Source: Streptomyces sp. NBC_00154 (lineage in GTDB: Bacteria > Actinomycetota > Actinomycetes > Streptomycetales > Streptomycetaceae). From it: 64,000 bases of DNA. The notes below the pieces were generated by a model. That model saw only the letters and a list, made by a program, of their open reading frames with translations, was not told the origin of the DNA and did no database searches. A program made the translations under genes and the position numbers. The first letter of the stretch is position 1. Each line of letters begins with the position of its first letter. Location of the stretch: positions 620,001 through 684,000 of the forward strand of contig NZ_JAPEMI010000002.1 of NCBI RefSeq assembly GCF_026342835.1. The letters run 5' to 3'. This document shows positions 16,397 through 24,282 of this stretch, in pieces.

Positions 16397-17220
16397 TCGG
16401 CGGCGTCAGCATCGGAGTCGCCGTCGAGGCCGCGTGCGATCAGTACGCCCGCGGAGCGGCCTCGCAGGGCTGGGTCACCGACTTCGTCGAGTACGGCGTC
16501 CACACGGCCGTCGGGGTTCCGGACTGGGTCGTCGAGACCCGGCGGGCGCTGGGCTCCGGGCTCACCCTCCACCCGCTCGACCTGAACATGGCCCAGCCGG
16601 AACAGGGCACCGGACCCTGGGTGGAGTCGCTGACGTCCCTGGTCAAGGAGCACGAGGTCTCGGCGCTCGTCAGCGACGCGGGCTTCTGGTACCTCGGCCG
16701 GCGCGAGGGTACGTGGTTCCGTCCCCCGGACATGAACGTGGCGGCGGCACGGTGCCGGGAGAGCGCCGCCACGCTCGCGGCCGCGTGCGGGGTTCCCTTC
16801 CGGGTGGAGAACCCGCCACTGGAGTGGCTTCCGAACTCCCCCTCCCTCTGGTCCTTCCTGGACGAGGCGTCGGACCACGAAGGCGTGCAGATCTGCCTCG
16901 ACCTCTCGCACGTCCTTCAGTTCGAGCGTAACGTCCACGGACGCAGCCCCGTCCTGCCCCGCTCCTTCCCGTGGGAGCGAGTCGCGGAGATCCACCTCGC
17001 CGGCTACGTGAGGGCCGAGTACGGGGGCCGGACCGTGTACCTCGACCAGCACCTCGCCGACATCCCGGCGGAGGAGTACCGCCTCCTGTCCCAGGTCGTC
17101 GAACTACGCGGTACGCAGACCCCCTTGGGTATCTGCCTCGAAATGGAACCGCGCGAGCCGGGGGCTTTCGTGGCCGCCGTCGACAACATCCACGCGGCGA
17201 TCGGCGCGGCGGCCTACTGA
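16393..17220 (+). CDS. MNIO (DUF692-type multinuclear non-heme iron oxidase) 2
   Basis: A 275-residue second DUF692-type protein with the same ordered ligand pattern as MNIO1: FRVEN (Glu139), CLDLSH (Asp170, His173), EIHLAG (His201), LDQHL (Asp218, His220) and CLEMEP (Glu250, Glu252). Outside the motifs the two are clearly divergent, which argues for two separate reactions rather than recent duplication. Shared landmarks such as SDAGFWYLGR here and TDFGYWRLGG in MNIO1 suggest a common subfamily. GTG 16393 overlaps the preceding stop. It is the last gene of the operon, and IS630 debris begins about 30 bases after its stop, so a distal gene (for example an exporter or protease) may have been lost. 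Confidence 0.72.
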   Translation: MIGGVSIGVAVEAACDQYARGAASQGWVTDFVEYGVHTAVGVPDWVVETRRALGSGLTLHPLDLNMAQPEQGTGPWVESLTSLVKEHEVSALVSDAGFWYLGRREGTWFRPPDMNVAAARCRESAATLAAACGVPFRVENPPLEWLPNSPSLWSFLDEASDHEGVQICLDLSHVLQFERNVHGRSPVLPRSFPWERVAEIHLAGYVRAEYGGRTVYLDQHLADIPAEEYRLLSQVVELRGTQTPLGICLEMEPREPGAFVAAVDNIHAAIGAAAY

Positions 17221-17249
17221 GGTTGAACTCGTAGTGGCGGGGCGGTCGA

Positions 17250-18026
17250 TCATCCGGCAGCCGTGATCAGTCCGGTCTCGGTGAGACAGCCGTCGATCAG
17301 CTCGGCTCGGTACGGGATCTTCTTGAGCTTGCGCTTCATGACGGGGACGAGGTGGTCGAGGTTGGCGGCGGCGAAATCGACCAGCCCGCGCTTGATCATC
17401 GACCAGACGCCTTCCTGCGGGTTGAGCTCAGGGGCGTAACTGGGCAACTGGAACACCGTCAGCCACTCCTGGTTCTCCACGAAGAACAGCGCGAACTCCT
17501 CGGCGAGATGGATGTTGAGACTGTCCCAGACCCAGACCGCGGGGGCCTTGAGCTGGTGGTGCGCCACGACGATCAAGTCGCGGTAGTCCTGCCAGACGAG
17601 GCTCTTCACCTCGTCCTTCCGTCCTCGGTACACGTGCAACCGGTAGAACAGGCGGGAGCGTTCGCCGCTCTTGTAGCAGACCACGCCGGCCACGGAGACG
17701 CGTCCCCGGTTCGCGCCGCGCACCCGTACCACCGGTGTCTGTCCGCGCGGTGCCCACGTGTGTCCCTTCGGCGGCCTCAGTCCCTGTCCTGCTTCGTCCT
17801 CGAAGCAGATGTAGGCGCCCTGGGCCGCCGCGGTGGTTTTACGGTCTCCCACACCTCGCTCCGCCACCGCTCGACACTCGCGTCGTCCCGCTCCAGCGCC
17901 CGCCTTGCCGGGACCTGCGGGGACCAGCCGTGTCGCCGCATCAGCTTCCACACCCCCTGCACCGTGTACTCCACCAGGAACAGCCGGATGATCAGCGCGC
18001 GGATCCGTACCAGGGTCTAGCCCCAA
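17250..18026 (-). pseudogene. IS630-like transposase remnant
   Basis: On the minus strand the C-terminal catalytic half is intact in one frame (AYICFEDEAGQGLRPPKGHTW; WDSLNIHLAEEF; LPSYAPELNPQEGVWSMIKRG), ending at 17250. The N-terminal half (VEYTVQGVWKLMRRHGWSPQ) lies in another frame, with the shift near 17830-17850. Upstream, the HTH start of the transposase is absent: the sequence stops at 18026, where other elements begin. The gene is therefore both frameshifted and truncated. It lies 30 bases downstream of the peptide cluster. Confidence 0.75.
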
Positions 18027-18031
18027 TGCCG

Positions 18032-19808
18032 TGACTCTGTTGGCGATCTTGTGTGGGGTGCTGACAGGTCGTCCGTTCGGCGGTTCGCTGGAGTGGAGCG
18101 GGGTGGTTTCGGGGAGAGGGGCGGAGATGTCCTTGCGGGCCAGGAGTTTCCAGCGCATACCGACGCGGACAATGGTGACGGCGTGGGCGGCGTGTCCGAA
18201 GGGCACGCCGGCGATGCTGATACGGGACCGGCTGGATGTGGTGTTCGAGGACGGCGAGTTCGCTGACCTGTATCCGAAGGACGGTCGTCCGGGACTGTCA
18301 CCTGGGCAGTTGGCGCTGGTGTCGGTGCTGCAGTTCGCGGAGAACCTCTCGGACCGCGCGGCCGCGAACGCGGTCCGCACCAGGATCGACTGGAAGTACG
18401 CCCTGGGCCTGGAGTTGAACGATCCCGGCTTCGACCACTCGGTGCTGTGCGAGTTCCGGGCCAGGCTGGCCCAGGACGACGCGGCCGACCGGCTGCTGCG
18501 AGTGATGCTGCATCGGCTGACCGAGGCCGGGCTGCTTAAATCCGGCGGTCGGCAACGCACGGATGCGACCCATGTGCTTGCGGCGGTGCGCACGCTCAGC
18601 CGGCTGGAGCTGGTCGGCGAGAGCCTGCGGGCCGCCCTCGAGCAGCTCGCCCAGGCGGACCCGGACTGGCTGCTGCCGCTGGTCGAGCCGGAGTGGGACA
18701 AGCGCTACGGGCGCAAGATCGAGATCGGCAAGGTGCCCGGCGGGAAGGCCGGGGTCACCGCGCTGGCCGAGACCTTCGGCCGGGACGGACACAAGGTCCT
18801 GGCCGCCGCGTGGGCGGCCGACGCCCCTCCCCAGCTCCGGGCGTTGGCGCAGGTGGAAATCCTGCGCCAGGTCTGGGTGCACCACTACGTCTGGGATACC
18901 CGCGGGCGGCTGCGCTGGCGCGACGGACACGCGCTGCCTCCGGCATCGCTGCGGTTCGACTCCCCGTACGACACCGACGCGCACTACTGCGTCAAACGTG
19001 ACACCGCCTGGTCCGGCTACCGCACTCACTTCACCGAGACGTGCACGTCAGACCTGCCGGAGGTGGTCGTGCATGTGGCCACCACGATCGCCCCGGTCCA
19101 GGACGGCGAACTCACCGCCCAGATCCACGACGATCTGGCCCAGGTCGGCCTCATCCCGGCCGAGCACGCCGTCGACGCCGCCTACATCAGCCCCGCGCAG
19201 ATTGAACGCGCTCACCGGGTACACAGCATCACCCTGCTCGGCCCGGTCGTGCCCGACCACAGCCACCAGGCCAAAAGCGGGGCCGGCTTCGACAAGGCCG
19301 CCTTCGCCATCGACTGGGACCGCTGCCAGGCCACCTGCCCCCAGGGCACCGTCAGCCGCGAGTGGCGTCCCCTGCACATCAGCGGCCACAACTACATCCA
19401 GGTCAAGTTCGACAAGGCCACCTGCCTGGCCTGCCCCGTCCGACCCCAGTGCACCAAGGCGGTCAGTGGTCCGCGCTCGCTCGCACTGCTGCCCACCCGC
19501 GAACTGCACGAGATCCAGCAGCGCAACCGCCTCGACCAGCGCACCGAAGACTGGCAGCGCCGCTACGCGATCCGCGCCGGCATCGAAGCCACCCTCTCCC
19601 AGAACGTCCGCACCTGCGGCCTGCGCCGGACACGCTACCGAGGCCTGCCCAAGACGCACGTCCAGCACGTACTGACCGGCCTGGCCTGCAACGTCACCCG
19701 CATCACCGACTGGATCGCCGACCCTACGCGCCCCCGGCGAGCACCCAGCCACTTCCACGCCCTCTGCACCGCCGTCACCTGACCCCCACAAGATCACCAA
19801 CAGAGTCA
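18032..19808 (+). mobile_element. IS1182-like insertion sequence, complete
   Basis: Ends match as inverted repeats: TGACTCTGTTGGCGATCTTG at 18032 onward and the complement at 19808, with one mismatch in 22 bases. The flanks carry a 5-bp duplication TGCCG (18027-18031 and 19809-19813). The 1777-bp length and a single long transposase gene fit IS1182. It inserted between the IS630 remnant and the IS4-like element. Confidence 0.85.
18127..19782 (+). CDS. IS1182-family transposase
   Basis: The 551-residue product has the IS1182 N-terminal domain (FADLYPKDGRPGLSPGQLALVSVLQF, AANAVRTRIDWKYALGLEL, GFDHSVLCEFRARL), the first catalytic region GGRQRTDATHVLA, the central PYDTDAHYCVKRDTAWSGYRTH, the second acidic region AEHAVDAAYISP and the C-terminal AIRAGIEATLSQNVRTCGLRRTRYRGL with the catalytic Glu. 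ATG 18127 has GGGGCGGAG just upstream; earlier in-frame starts fall in the element end. No lesion is visible, so it may be active. Confidence 0.85.
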   Translation: MSLRARSFQRIPTRTMVTAWAACPKGTPAMLIRDRLDVVFEDGEFADLYPKDGRPGLSPGQLALVSVLQFAENLSDRAAANAVRTRIDWKYALGLELNDPGFDHSVLCEFRARLAQDDAADRLLRVMLHRLTEAGLLKSGGRQRTDATHVLAAVRTLSRLELVGESLRAALEQLAQADPDWLLPLVEPEWDKRYGRKIEIGKVPGGKAGVTALAETFGRDGHKVLAAAWAADAPPQLRALAQVEILRQVWVHHYVWDTRGRLRWRDGHALPPASLRFDSPYDTDAHYCVKRDTAWSGYRTHFTETCTSDLPEVVVHVATTIAPVQDGELTAQIHDDLAQVGLIPAEHAVDAAYISPAQIERAHRVHSITLLGPVVPDHSHQAKSGAGFDKAAFAIDWDRCQATCPQGTVSREWRPLHISGHNYIQVKFDKATCLACPVRPQCTKAVSGPRSLALLPTRELHEIQQRNRLDQRTEDWQRRYAIRAGIEATLSQNVRTCGLRRTRYRGLPKTHVQHVLTGLACNVTRITDWIADPTRPRRAPSHFHALCTAVT

Positions 19809-20037
19809 TGCCGTTGCTTTTGCCGTGGGCGTAGGCTGGTTGGCAGTGGGTCCCGGGGGTGGTGTGGGTGGCTGCGAGTGCGTCTGACTTATCGGGTCTT
19901 GGTCTGTTGACCTGGGTGTATCCGCCGGGGTTGGTGGACCGGGTGGTGGCTGCGTGCGGACGTTTAGAGCAACGTAGGCGACTGTTTCCTGCGCGGTTGG
20001 TCGTGTACTTCGTATTAGGGCGCGTATCGAGTCGTGA

Positions 20038-20543
20038 TCAATGGGTGGTCCGGGTGAGGTCTTTGATCCAGATCATCGAGGCGCGCAGGTGGAGGCCGGC
20101 GAGGTAGCTGTCCGGTGTCTTGTCGTAGCGGGTGGCGATGCCTCGCCAGGCCTTGAGCTTGTTGATCAGGCGTTCGACGGTGTTCCGCTCTTTGTAGAGG
20201 TCCGCGTCGTGACTGACGGGCCGGCCGCCCCTGCTGCCCTTCTTCGTCCGATTGGCGGCCTGGTCCTTCTTCTCCGGGATGACTGCCTTGATGTGGCGTT
20301 TCCGCAGGTGGGCCCGGTTACCGCGGGACGAGTAGGCCTTGTCCCCGGCGACCGCGTCCGGCCGGGTGCGGGGGCGGCCGACGGGCCCGCGGACCCGTAT
20401 CTTCCCCAGCACGGGGATGAACTGCGGGCTGTCGGCGGCCTGTCCCGCGGTCAGGACGAACGCCAGCGGGCGGCACTTGCGGTCGGCGGCAAGGTGGACC
20501 TTGCTGGTCTGCCCACCTCTGGAGCGTCCGAGGAGGGCGGCCT
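20038..20543 (-). CDS. IS5-like transposase, ORF B (frameshift-dependent)
   Basis: The second half of the transposase. In this frame the sequence upstream of the first Met (at 20412) is already family-like (SRGGQTSKVHLAADRKCRPL, LTAGQAADSPQF), and it continues with DAVAGDKAYSSRGNRAHLRKRHIKAVIPE and the catalytic Glu region NTVERLINKLKAWRGIATRYDK to 20038. There is no good start of its own, consistent with expression by frameshifting from ORF A. Confidence 0.75.
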
Positions 20544-21041
20544 TCAGTCGGAGTTTTCGGCGACGCCGGATGCGTCGTCGCTCTTCCCGCTCGGGATCGG
20601 ATTCTGTGTCCGGCCCGGTTTGTTCTTCGAGGCCGCCCCCTTTGATCTGGCCTTCTCCTCCTCGGCGGCGGCCTTCTCCAGCGCGGCGACGACGTCCTGT
20701 TCCAGATGCATCCCGGCAGCGTCGTGGTGAGCCCGCGCGGTGGTGGAGTCGACGCTGACCAGGGACAGGTCTACCTCGCCCCGCTTCGCGGCTTCCGCGA
20801 TCAGGCCCTCCAGCAGGGCCTCGAAGACCCCCGCGTCACGCCACTGCCGGAAGCGGTTGTGGACGGTCGACCAGGCACCGAACTCCTTCGGCATCTCCCG
20901 CCACTGCCCGCCCGTCTTGAACCGCCAGATCACGCCCTCGAACTGCTGCCGAAGCCGCTCGGGATACGGGCCGTACTCGCCGATGGGCAGGTACGGCTCG
21001 ATGAACTCCCAATCCGTGTCCGCCAGTTGCACTCGCGTCAT
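20544..21041 (-). CDS. IS5-like transposase, ORF A
   Basis: 165 residues with the DUF4096-type N-terminus of IS5 transposases (LADTDWEFIEPYLPIGEYGPYPERL; GVIWRFKTGGQWREMPKEFG; WSTVHNRFRQWRDAGVFEALL) and the first catalytic Asp region LVSVDSTTARAHHDAAGM. It ends at 20544 in a short non-family tail, while the C-terminal catalytic part continues in another frame. In IS427-type elements the full transposase is made by frameshifting between the two frames. Confidence 0.8.
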   Translation of the reverse strand: MTRVQLADTDWEFIEPYLPIGEYGPYPERLRQQFEGVIWRFKTGGQWREMPKEFGAWSTVHNRFRQWRDAGVFEALLEGLIAEAAKRGEVDLSLVSVDSTTARAHHDAAGMHLEQDVVAALEKAAAEEEKARSKGAASKNKPGRTQNPIPSGKSDDASGVAENSD

Positions 21042-21658
21042 GCAAGAACATCTACCGGTCCAGGCGCCGCCGCGAGGGCGAATCCCGCAGATTGATCACG
21101 ACTCGATACGCACCCTAGGGCTGGCGCTGTTCTCGCCTGCTCCCTATCTCGAGGTCATGCGGCATCTGGTCGCGGGTCTGCGGGGGCTGGGACTGCTGGG
21201 TAAATGGCACGTTCCGGCGAAGTCTTCGCTGTTCAGAGCCCGGCAACGGCTCGGCTTCGAACCGCTCCAGGTGCTGTTCGCGGCGACCGCAAAGCCGATG
21301 GCCAACGAGTCGACGCCTGGCGCATTCTGGCGGGGCCTGCGGCTGCTGGCCGTCGACGGGACCTGCTGGGACGTCGCCGATACCGAAGCCAACCAGGCCG
21401 CCTTCGGCCGTCCCGGCAACGGCCGCGGAACCAGGCGCAGTGCATTCGTCCAGGTGCGGATGGCGGCCCTGGTGGAAGTAGGCAGCCATGCGGTGCTGGA
21501 CGCGGAACTCGCCGGCTGCCGGACCGGTGAAGTCACCCTCGTCGGCCGCCTGCCCCGGTCCTGCGACGCGGGCCAGCTGGTCCTGGCCGACCGCGGGTTC
21601 CTCGGCGTCCCGCTGTGGCGAGCCTTCACCGCCACCGGGGCTGACCTGCTGTGGCGGG

Positions 21659-21680
21659 TGACTCAGCTTCCGTGCACCAC
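21659..21680 (+). repeat. 22-bp direct repeat, right copy
   Basis: Identical to 7441-7462 and in the same orientation. This copy marks the exact point where the IS4-like transposase reading frame is cut off. Flanking bases differ on both sides, so identity is confined to these 22 bases. Confidence 0.7.
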
Positions 21681-21795
21681 AGGTGTTGCACCCGATATGA
21701 TCACCTCGACCGCCTCTGAGCTGCGTTGATTCCTCCCGCACGCTCGCGGAGCCCCGGAGAAGCGTCGGAGACTTCGACTGCTCGGGCGACGACAT

Positions 21796-22176
21796 TCAAC
21801 GTGACTGGGTGGCGCGCACCCACAGCTGGTCGACGGTGGAGCGGGTCCAGGTGCACTCAATGACCATGAGTCGGATGGGGGCATTGACCTTATGCCCATC
21901 GCTCATGGACGCTTCCCGCACGCTCGTCTCCTGCAGGTCCTCAGCCAGCGCGCGCATCTCTCCTCGTCCGGGCTCCCAGGTCCACGATCCCGAGTTGATC
22001 ATGAAATGTCCGTTTGTCCATCGGGTCATCTGTGAACTCTTCACGTAGCACCCGATCTTGATCTGCCTCCCGTCGACGAGGCTTCTTGCGAGCCGTCGCT
22101 GGCCCCAGTGGAAGAGCCGAAGGGCCAGGATTCCGCCAAGCGAAACCTCCAAAATGAGCAACTTCAGCGAATCCAT
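21796..22176 (-). CDS. Small membrane-anchored hypothetical protein
   Basis: 126 residues beginning MDSLKLLILEVSLGGILALRLFHWGQRRL, a single N-terminal hydrophobic segment followed by a basic stretch, then a soluble beta-rich part (FMINSGSWTWEPGRGEMRALAEDL; IRLMVIECTWTRSTVDQLWVRA). The pattern of W and paired strands resembles the actinobacterial DUF2550-type membrane proteins, but the match is weak. ATG 22176 is chosen over a start at 22419 because the upstream residues are Arg-rich and not family-like. It stands alone; function unknown. Confidence 0.45.
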   Translation of the reverse strand: MDSLKLLILEVSLGGILALRLFHWGQRRLARSLVDGRQIKIGCYVKSSQMTRWTNGHFMINSGSWTWEPGRGEMRALAEDLQETSVREASMSDGHKVNAPIRLMVIECTWTRSTVDQLWVRATQSR

Positions 22177-22254
22177 GCGCGCATTCAAGCAGACAACCTT
22201 GGTTGTCAGGTCGTCCGTACGGCGATTACCGCAGCCGTGACCTGCAGTTACAGG

Positions 22255-22440
22255 TGTGATGATCTTGTAGAGGCTGGTGTGATCGCGGCATCGGAGCCGT
22301 CTTGGACGGCGCTGTTCACCGGCCTGAGTCCACGCCGTCTCATGGATCAGTTCCACATGATCGCTCTGGATATGCCTCCGGAGGCCGACCTTGCGAGGGT
22401 TCAACGGCTCCTGGACCATGGCGAGTCCAGGGGTGGTGAG
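22255..22440 (+). pseudogene. Possible C-terminal remnant of a DUF4265-like protein
   Basis: The frame gives CDDLVEAGVIAASEPSWTALF and FHMIALDMPPEADLARVQRLLDHGESRG, close to the last third of DUF4265 proteins (which end ...VPPxADLxxVxxLLxxGExxGxWxYEEGC). The expected Trp-containing end is replaced by SSRGMRNPRV, and no start or N-terminal domain is present. Weak, short evidence. Confidence 0.3.
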
Positions 22441-22794
22441 AGTTCGAGGGGGATGCGTAACCCGCGCGTGTAGGGCAACTCGGAAGTCGGCCTGACATCC
22501 GCAGCTGACTGTGAGGATGTCGATGGCGCTTTCTCTACGGGTTCACGGCTCACCGCTCCGCTCGTCGCGCGCTCCCCGGCTCACCGCCGGGGCCCTGCGC
22601 TCCTGTTTCCGCCCCGCACTGGGCCCCGGCTACGCCGGTCGCGCAACTAGAGCGAGACAACCTGGACGAGGTGGCTACGCTCACGAGTTCCGACAGGAGC
22701 GGCGGATGCGGCATTCGGCAGCTGGAGCATCCCGATGGTGCCGCTGTCGCCGAAATCACAACGGTGGGTCTAGCCGTCCACAGCAGGAGTGGCC
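22441..22794. other. Intergenic stretch
   Basis: About 350 bases with no convincing reading frame. AGGAG at 22784-22788 serves the next gene. Nothing else stands out. Confidence 0.4.
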
Positions 22795-23124
22795 ATGATC
22801 GGGAACATGGACGAGGGGGGTTCGATGCTGCACGTCATTTCGCTGGTCGCCCTGGGGGTCGCCGTGGTGCTCTACGCTGCGGCGGGTGTCCTGGCCCTCA
22901 CAACCGGCCGGGCCGTGCCGTGGCAGCGGGGGTACATCCTGCGGCCCCGGCTGTGGGGCTCCGGAGCCCTGGCGTTCGGCGCGGGGATGGCGCTGACCCA
23001 GTACGCCGGCACGGTGCACGACCTCACCACCTCCGACGCCCTCTTCGCCTGCAGCATGCTCATGCTGATCTGCGGTGGGATCCTGCAGTACGTCGGCCAG
23101 CGCGTCGGCCGCCTTCGCAAATGA
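22795..23124 (+). CDS. Small integral membrane protein
   Basis: 109 residues with three predicted membrane segments (LHVISLVALGVAVVLYAAAGVLAL; WGSGALAFGAGMALTQYAG; ALFACSMLMLICGGILQYV) and a basic tail (GQRVGRLRK). ATG 22795 follows AGGAG by six bases. Similar small membrane proteins of unknown function are frequent in Streptomyces. It has no operon partner here. Confidence 0.6.
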   Translation: MIGNMDEGGSMLHVISLVALGVAVVLYAAAGVLALTTGRAVPWQRGYILRPRLWGSGALAFGAGMALTQYAGTVHDLTTSDALFACSMLMLICGGILQYVGQRVGRLRK

Positions 23125-23343
23125 CAGCTGCACGGCACTCACCCTCCTGAAGGACACCGGATACCACCTGGTAGCTCGGTGGCGACGCACTCCGGGCCGA
23201 CGCGCCGAGAGCTGTCGTTACTCGTGAATAAAGACAACGAGGGACACGGAAGGCACAAGACATGCCTCCGGCGGGGGCGCTCAGACTCCGGGATGGACGG
23301 GGCGCCGTTCGCGAGTGCCGGCCGGAGAGTGGCGTACGCGGGG

Positions 23344-23495
23344 AGCTCCCATCCCGTCTGCCATCGACCCAGGCGGAGCCGAGTAGACGCGGCCCCTGGC
23401 GTCCAGGTCGTACGTACAGAGGCGCGCTCCACCTGGACGCCAGGGACCACGCCCGCTCCACGGTGTGTGGGTCGACGGCACCCGGGATGGGAGCT
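23344..23495. repeat. Long imperfect inverted repeat (65-bp arms)
   Basis: Left arm 23344-23408 and right arm 23431-23495 are equal in length and align without gaps as inverted copies. The outer part (AGCTCCCATCCCG), middle blocks (TCGACCCA) and inner part (CCCTGGCGTCCAGGT) are nearly perfect; a central stretch of about 20 bases is more diverged. The loop is 22 bases. No reading frame explains it. It lies 40 bases beyond the 3' end of the orphan atpF gene, so it could end that transcript, but it is far longer than a normal terminator and has no T-tract. It could be a miniature inverted-repeat element or a structured RNA. Confidence 0.7.
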
Positions 23496-23534
23496 GGGGA
23501 GAGTGGTGGCTTGAGGTGAGAAACAGAGCCAGGG

Positions 23535-24044
23535 TTACTGCAAGTCTGCCGCGCTCCGAGCATCAAGGTCTGAGAAGAAGCGGTCCACGATCTCACTGGT
23601 GACGGCACTGTCAATCGGCTCGCCGAGCACCCGACCGGCCAACTCTATGGCCAACGACACGACGTCCCCCCGTAGCTCTGTCTCCGCTATGACGCGGTCG
23701 GCCTCGAACCGCGCCTGAGCTTCCGTAATCATCACCTCGCGTTCCCGCAGGCCCTCAGTGCGAATCTCGGCGATCAGTCGCGTGCCCTGCTCCAAAGCCT
23801 CCTGACGCAGGTGAGCCGACTCGTGTCGGGCCTCAGCCAGCTCCTCGCGATACCCGGCGAGGACTTCACCCGCCTCCATCGTCAACTGTTCAGCACGTTC
23901 CACCTGGCCCTCGATAGCGTCCTTCCGCTCATCGAGGACCTTGTTGACGCGCGGCAAGAGAACCTTGGCCATAGAGACGAAGACCACCGCGAAGGTCACC
24001 ACACACACGACTGTCGGCGCGAGCCCAGGTATCAGAATGCCCAT
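23535..24044 (-). CDS. atpF: Orphan ATP synthase F0 subunit b paralogue
   Basis: 169 residues with a single N-terminal membrane segment (LAPTVVCVVTFAVVFVSMAKVLLP), then KVLDERKDAIEGQVERAEQLTMEAGEVLAGYREELAEARHE and a long charged helix typical of the b-subunit stator stalk, ending LAGRVLGEPIDSAVTSEIVDRFFSDL as in actinobacterial AtpF. The normal protein is part of the atpIBEFHAGDC operon; none of those genes is nearby. So this is an extra, isolated copy. It may be a non-functional passenger or may alter the stator. Confidence in family is high, in role low. Confidence 0.75.
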   Translation of the reverse strand: MGILIPGLAPTVVCVVTFAVVFVSMAKVLLPRVNKVLDERKDAIEGQVERAEQLTMEAGEVLAGYREELAEARHESAHLRQEALEQGTRLIAEIRTEGLREREVMITEAQARFEADRVIAETELRGDVVSLAIELAGRVLGEPIDSAVTSEIVDRFFSDLDARSAADLQ

Positions 24045-24282
24045 GCCAAGATCGTATGGGAGTCACCTGCACGTTGAGGAGCACTTCAAGTAAGAGCTCT
24101 CTCCAATCTGGTGGGCATCAGATAACTGACGGCCTATGTGCCCGTTGCGTGCCCGTTCCGGCGGGACGCAGCGGGGACTCACGGGGAACAGCGGCGCCGA
24201 TCGATCTCCGGCCCAGGTCAGTGCCTTGCCAGGTCAGCCGTCATCCGCATACGGCGTCTTCCGAACTGGTGAAGCAGGGAAG

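Larger units (their letters stand above)
7725..17220 (+). other. Candidate RiPP biosynthetic gene cluster
   Basis: Nine co-directional genes: methyltransferase, 95-residue peptide, two cobalamin-type radical SAM proteins, ureohydrolase, GNAT, MNIO/DUF692, an unrecognised protein, and a second MNIO/DUF692. From the peptide onward every junction is 2 bp apart or overlaps by 4 to 8 bases, indicating one translationally coupled operon. No protease, transporter or regulator is included. IS elements abut both sides. Radical SAM, MNIO and peptide arginase families are all known RiPP tailoring enzymes; their presence together next to a short peptide gene is the basis of the call. Confidence 0.75.
20018..21115 (-). 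mobile_element. IS5-like (IS427-type) insertion sequence, complete
   Basis: The ends are 25-bp inverted repeats with one mismatch: GGGCGCGTATCGAGTCGTGA from 20018 and its near-complement ending at 21115. TA at 20016-20017 and 21116-21117 is the likely target duplication. The element is 1098 bp and has two overlapping-frame transposase ORFs on the minus strand. It interrupts the IS4-like gene and is therefore the younger insertion. Confidence 0.85.
19859..21660 (+). pseudogene. IS4-like transposase gene, split and 3'-truncated
   Basis: The N-terminal part from GTG 19859 (LLTWVYPPGLVDRVVAACGR, RRRLFPARLVVYFVLG) stops at an IS5 element at 20018. The frame resumes exactly after it at 21116 (LALFSPAPYLEVMRHLV, AKSSLFRARQRLGFEPL, LLAVDGTCWDVADTEAN, LVLADRGFLG). 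Removing 20018-21115 and one TA restores a continuous reading frame across VYFVLG-LALFSP. After LLWRVT at 21660 the gene breaks off at the 22-bp direct repeat, so the C-terminal third is missing. Confidence 0.75.

Noticed and set aside
4988..21660. Composite transposon formed by matching IS copies on both sides of the cluster
   Set aside because: The IS on the left (IS1380-like) is of a different family from those on the right, so they cannot act as a matched pair; the 22-bp direct repeat is the only shared flank.
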